Assembly: GCF_021596505.1 (NCBI RefSeq)
Contig: NZ_PJIZ01000010.1
Location: 48,005 to 112,004 of the forward strand
Length of the DNA stretch: 64,000 nucleotides
DNA from: Nostoc sp. CMAA1605
GTDB taxonomy: Bacteria > Cyanobacteriota > Cyanobacteriia > Cyanobacteriales > Nostocaceae
Direction of reading: 5' to 3'
Position 1 is the first letter of the stretch. Each line of letters begins with the position of its first letter. This document shows positions 62,513-64,000 of this stretch, piece after piece. A program made the translations under genes and the position numbers. The notes under the pieces are model-generated. The model searched no databases and was not told the DNA's origin. It saw only the letters and a list, made by a program, of their open reading frames with translations.

Positions 62513-64000
62513 ATGACCTCAGCACCGCAACTACTAACCGATCCATTTTTGCAATTACCAACAGCTAATTCTGTCAGAGTAGTTTGGTTTACTGAGTTTG
62601 CAGGCCAGCAACATCAAGTTAACTATGGAGACAATTTACAGCAGAAAGTAGTTGCAACTACCACAAAACTTAGTCGCACCAGGGAAGACCAAAACTCACA
62701 CATCCCCAACCCACCCCAAAAACCAGTTAATCGCGATATCTGGCGACATGAAGCTGAGGTAACTGGTTTAACTCCAGGTGTGCGGGTTAACTACCGTGTC
62801 ACCAGCATTAGAGAAGATGGAGAAAGCATCAGCAGCGATGTTTTTACCCTGACATCCAAACCCCAACCCAACACACCGTTAAAAATTCTCCTCACCTCAG
62901 ACCATCAACTCAAACCCATGACCGCCGCAAATCTGCAAAAAGTGGTGGAAACGGTGGGAAGAGTAGATGCAGTTTTGTTTGCTGGTGATTTAGTTAATGT
63001 TCCTGACCGTGCTTCTGAATGGTTTGATGATCTGCGAGGGAACGCGTTTTTTCCAGGCTTACAAGGTCGTGCTAGCTATGAAATGGAATATAACGGCGTG
63101 AAGACAACCTATACAGGTGCAAACATTATTCAACACGCACCTATGTATACTTGCATTGGCAATCATGAGGTCATGGGTAGGTTAGCCAGAACCGACAGCT
63201 TAAACGGAGAATTTAATGATACGATTCCCCTTAATGTTGCCCAAAGATTATATAGCGGTCAATCTTTAATTGATCACTCATTTAATATATATACCTATGA
63301 GGAGATTTTGACATTGCCTCAAAGTCGAGAGGGTGGTAAAAAATATTATGCTGTTACTTTTGGTGATGTGCGCTTAGTAGTTTTATACATTACTAATATG
63401 TGGCGAACTCCCAAGTTAGATGCTGGGTATAATGGGAGATATAAAGAAGCTGACAGCAATCTCCATCAGCCAGAAAGCTGGGGTTATGGGCAGATAATTT
63501 ATGAGCCAATTGCTCAAGGTAGTCAGCAATACAATTGGTTAGAAACAGAACTCAAGAGCATAGAGTTTCAACAAGCAAAATATAAAATCGTCATGTTCCA
63601 TCACCCACCACATACTTTAGGTGATAACATCGTTCCCGCCTACACTGATCCTGTACAAATTATTGAAAGGGACACTGAAGGTAAAATCAAAGCTGTGCGT
63701 TATGAGTATCCCAAGGAATCAGATTATATTATTCGTGATGTTATTCCTTTATTAGAAGCTGCTCAAGTGCAATTAGTATTTTATGGTCATTCCCATCTAT
63801 GGAATCGCTTTATTAGTCCTAGTGGAATGCACTTTTTAGAAACCTCTAATGTTGGTAACTCTTATGGTGCTGCGTGGAGTGATAAAAAACGAGAAATACC
63901 TTTTGGTTATCAGGAAGAATATACAGCTATAGGCGACCCTAATGGCTTAGAACCTGTGTTACCGACAATCAGTCCTTTAGTGGATGAAAAACGGTCAGTC
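62513..64000 (+). CDS. Metallophosphoesterase, purple-acid-phosphatase-like (runs off right edge)
   Basis: At least 496 residues, starting MTSAPQLLTDPF and open to the edge. An N-terminal beta-sandwich (VRVVWFTEF...LTPGVRVNYRV) is followed by the metal-site blocks LTSDHQL (D usually in DxH), FAGDLVN, IGNHEVMG, MFHHPPHTL and YGHSHLWNR. This is the calcineurin-like phosphoesterase set, with the beta domain typical of purple acid phosphatases. No signal peptide is apparent. It is transcribed away from the lipid cluster. Confidence 0.9.
   Translation, partial: MTSAPQLLTDPFLQLPTANSVRVVWFTEFAGQQHQVNYGDNLQQKVVATTTKLSRTREDQNSHIPNPPQKPVNRDIWRHEAEVTGLTPGVRVNYRVTSIREDGESISSDVFTLTSKPQPNTPLKILLTSDHQLKPMTAANLQKVVETVGRVDAVLFAGDLVNVPDRASEWFDDLRGNAFFPGLQGRASYEMEYNGVKTTYTGANIIQHAPMYTCIGNHEVMGRLARTDSLNGEFNDTIPLNVAQRLYSGQSLIDHSFNIYTYEEILTLPQSREGGKKYYAVTFGDVRLVVLYITNMWRTPKLDAGYNGRYKEADSNLHQPESWGYGQIIYEPIAQGSQQYNWLETELKSIEFQQAKYKIVMFHHPPHTLGDNIVPAYTDPVQIIERDTEGKIKAVRYEYPKESDYIIRDVIPLLEAAQVQLVFYGHSHLWNRFISPSGMHFLETSNVGNSYGAAWSDKKREIPFGYQEEYTAIGDPNGLEPVLPTISPLVDEKRSV

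Overview
The window looks like chromosome of a filamentous, heterocyst-forming cyanobacterium (Nostocales; Anabaena, Nostoc or Trichormus type). The evidence is the many GCGATCGC (HIP1) octamers, long arrays of 7-bp tandem repeats between genes, plastid-type genes (ycf46 and a Ycf35-like gene), a glycine-rich RRM gene followed by rpsU, and a PEP-CTERM protein. No rRNA, tRNA, CRISPR array or complete insertion sequence was seen.

Layout. 1-11.4 kb: a left-truncated P-type ATPase, an AAA/STAND-like ATPase, cobS, a ComF-type protein, an acetyltransferase, a HigBA toxin-antitoxin pair, a glyoxalase-fold protein, miaE, a nuclease-fold/TPR fusion and a dihaem cytochrome. 11.9-20.5 kb: secA, a PIN toxin-antitoxin pair with a 26-bp palindrome at its start codon, smc and a PRC-barrel protein. 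20.5-23.5 kb: a DUF262 + HEPN pair (candidate defence) and an RNA-ligase-like chimera. 23.5-36.1 kb: mostly housekeeping (mnmE, rsmI, a PfkB kinase, a CysQ-like phosphatase, rbpA1-type gene, rpsU, a PrsW-like protease, ycf46/ycf35). 37.1-44.3 kb: five tightly packed co-directional genes: a trypsin-co-occurring small protein, a trypsin-like protease with a C-terminal helical adaptor, a P-loop NTPase with a similar N-terminal adaptor, a STAND NTPase with TPR-like repeats, and a radical SAM/SPASM enzyme. I read this as a conflict or signalling system and the best candidate for an undescribed one. 44.5-53.7 kb: a GH13 amylase, glgC, a small kinase, a PLP enzyme, NurA, a HAD hydrolase, a MAPEG protein and a PEP-CTERM protein, with many repeats and two small transposon-like elements. 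53.8-61.8 kb: a minus-strand cluster of desaturase, acyl carrier protein, CFA-type methyltransferase, cytochrome P450, fatty acyl-AMP ligase, second desaturase, hot-dog thioesterase and alpha/beta hydrolase. It is a compact lipid natural-product cluster without PKS or NRPS, reminiscent of polyyne/alkyne cassettes. Upstream of it lie three copies of an 81-bp tandem repeat. 62.5-64 kb: a metallophosphoesterase running off the right edge.

Two themes run through the window. First, repeats: heptamer arrays occur between genes, touch start and stop codons, and even sit in frame inside smc and nurA; small non-autonomous elements with 9-10 bp target duplications are present, one nested in another repeat and carrying a further insertion. 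Second, three genes (rsmI, glgC and the fatty acyl-AMP ligase) each look broken by loss of one base in a short homopolymer. Either the assembly has indel errors or these genes are decaying; this should be settled before any of the three is called a pseudogene.
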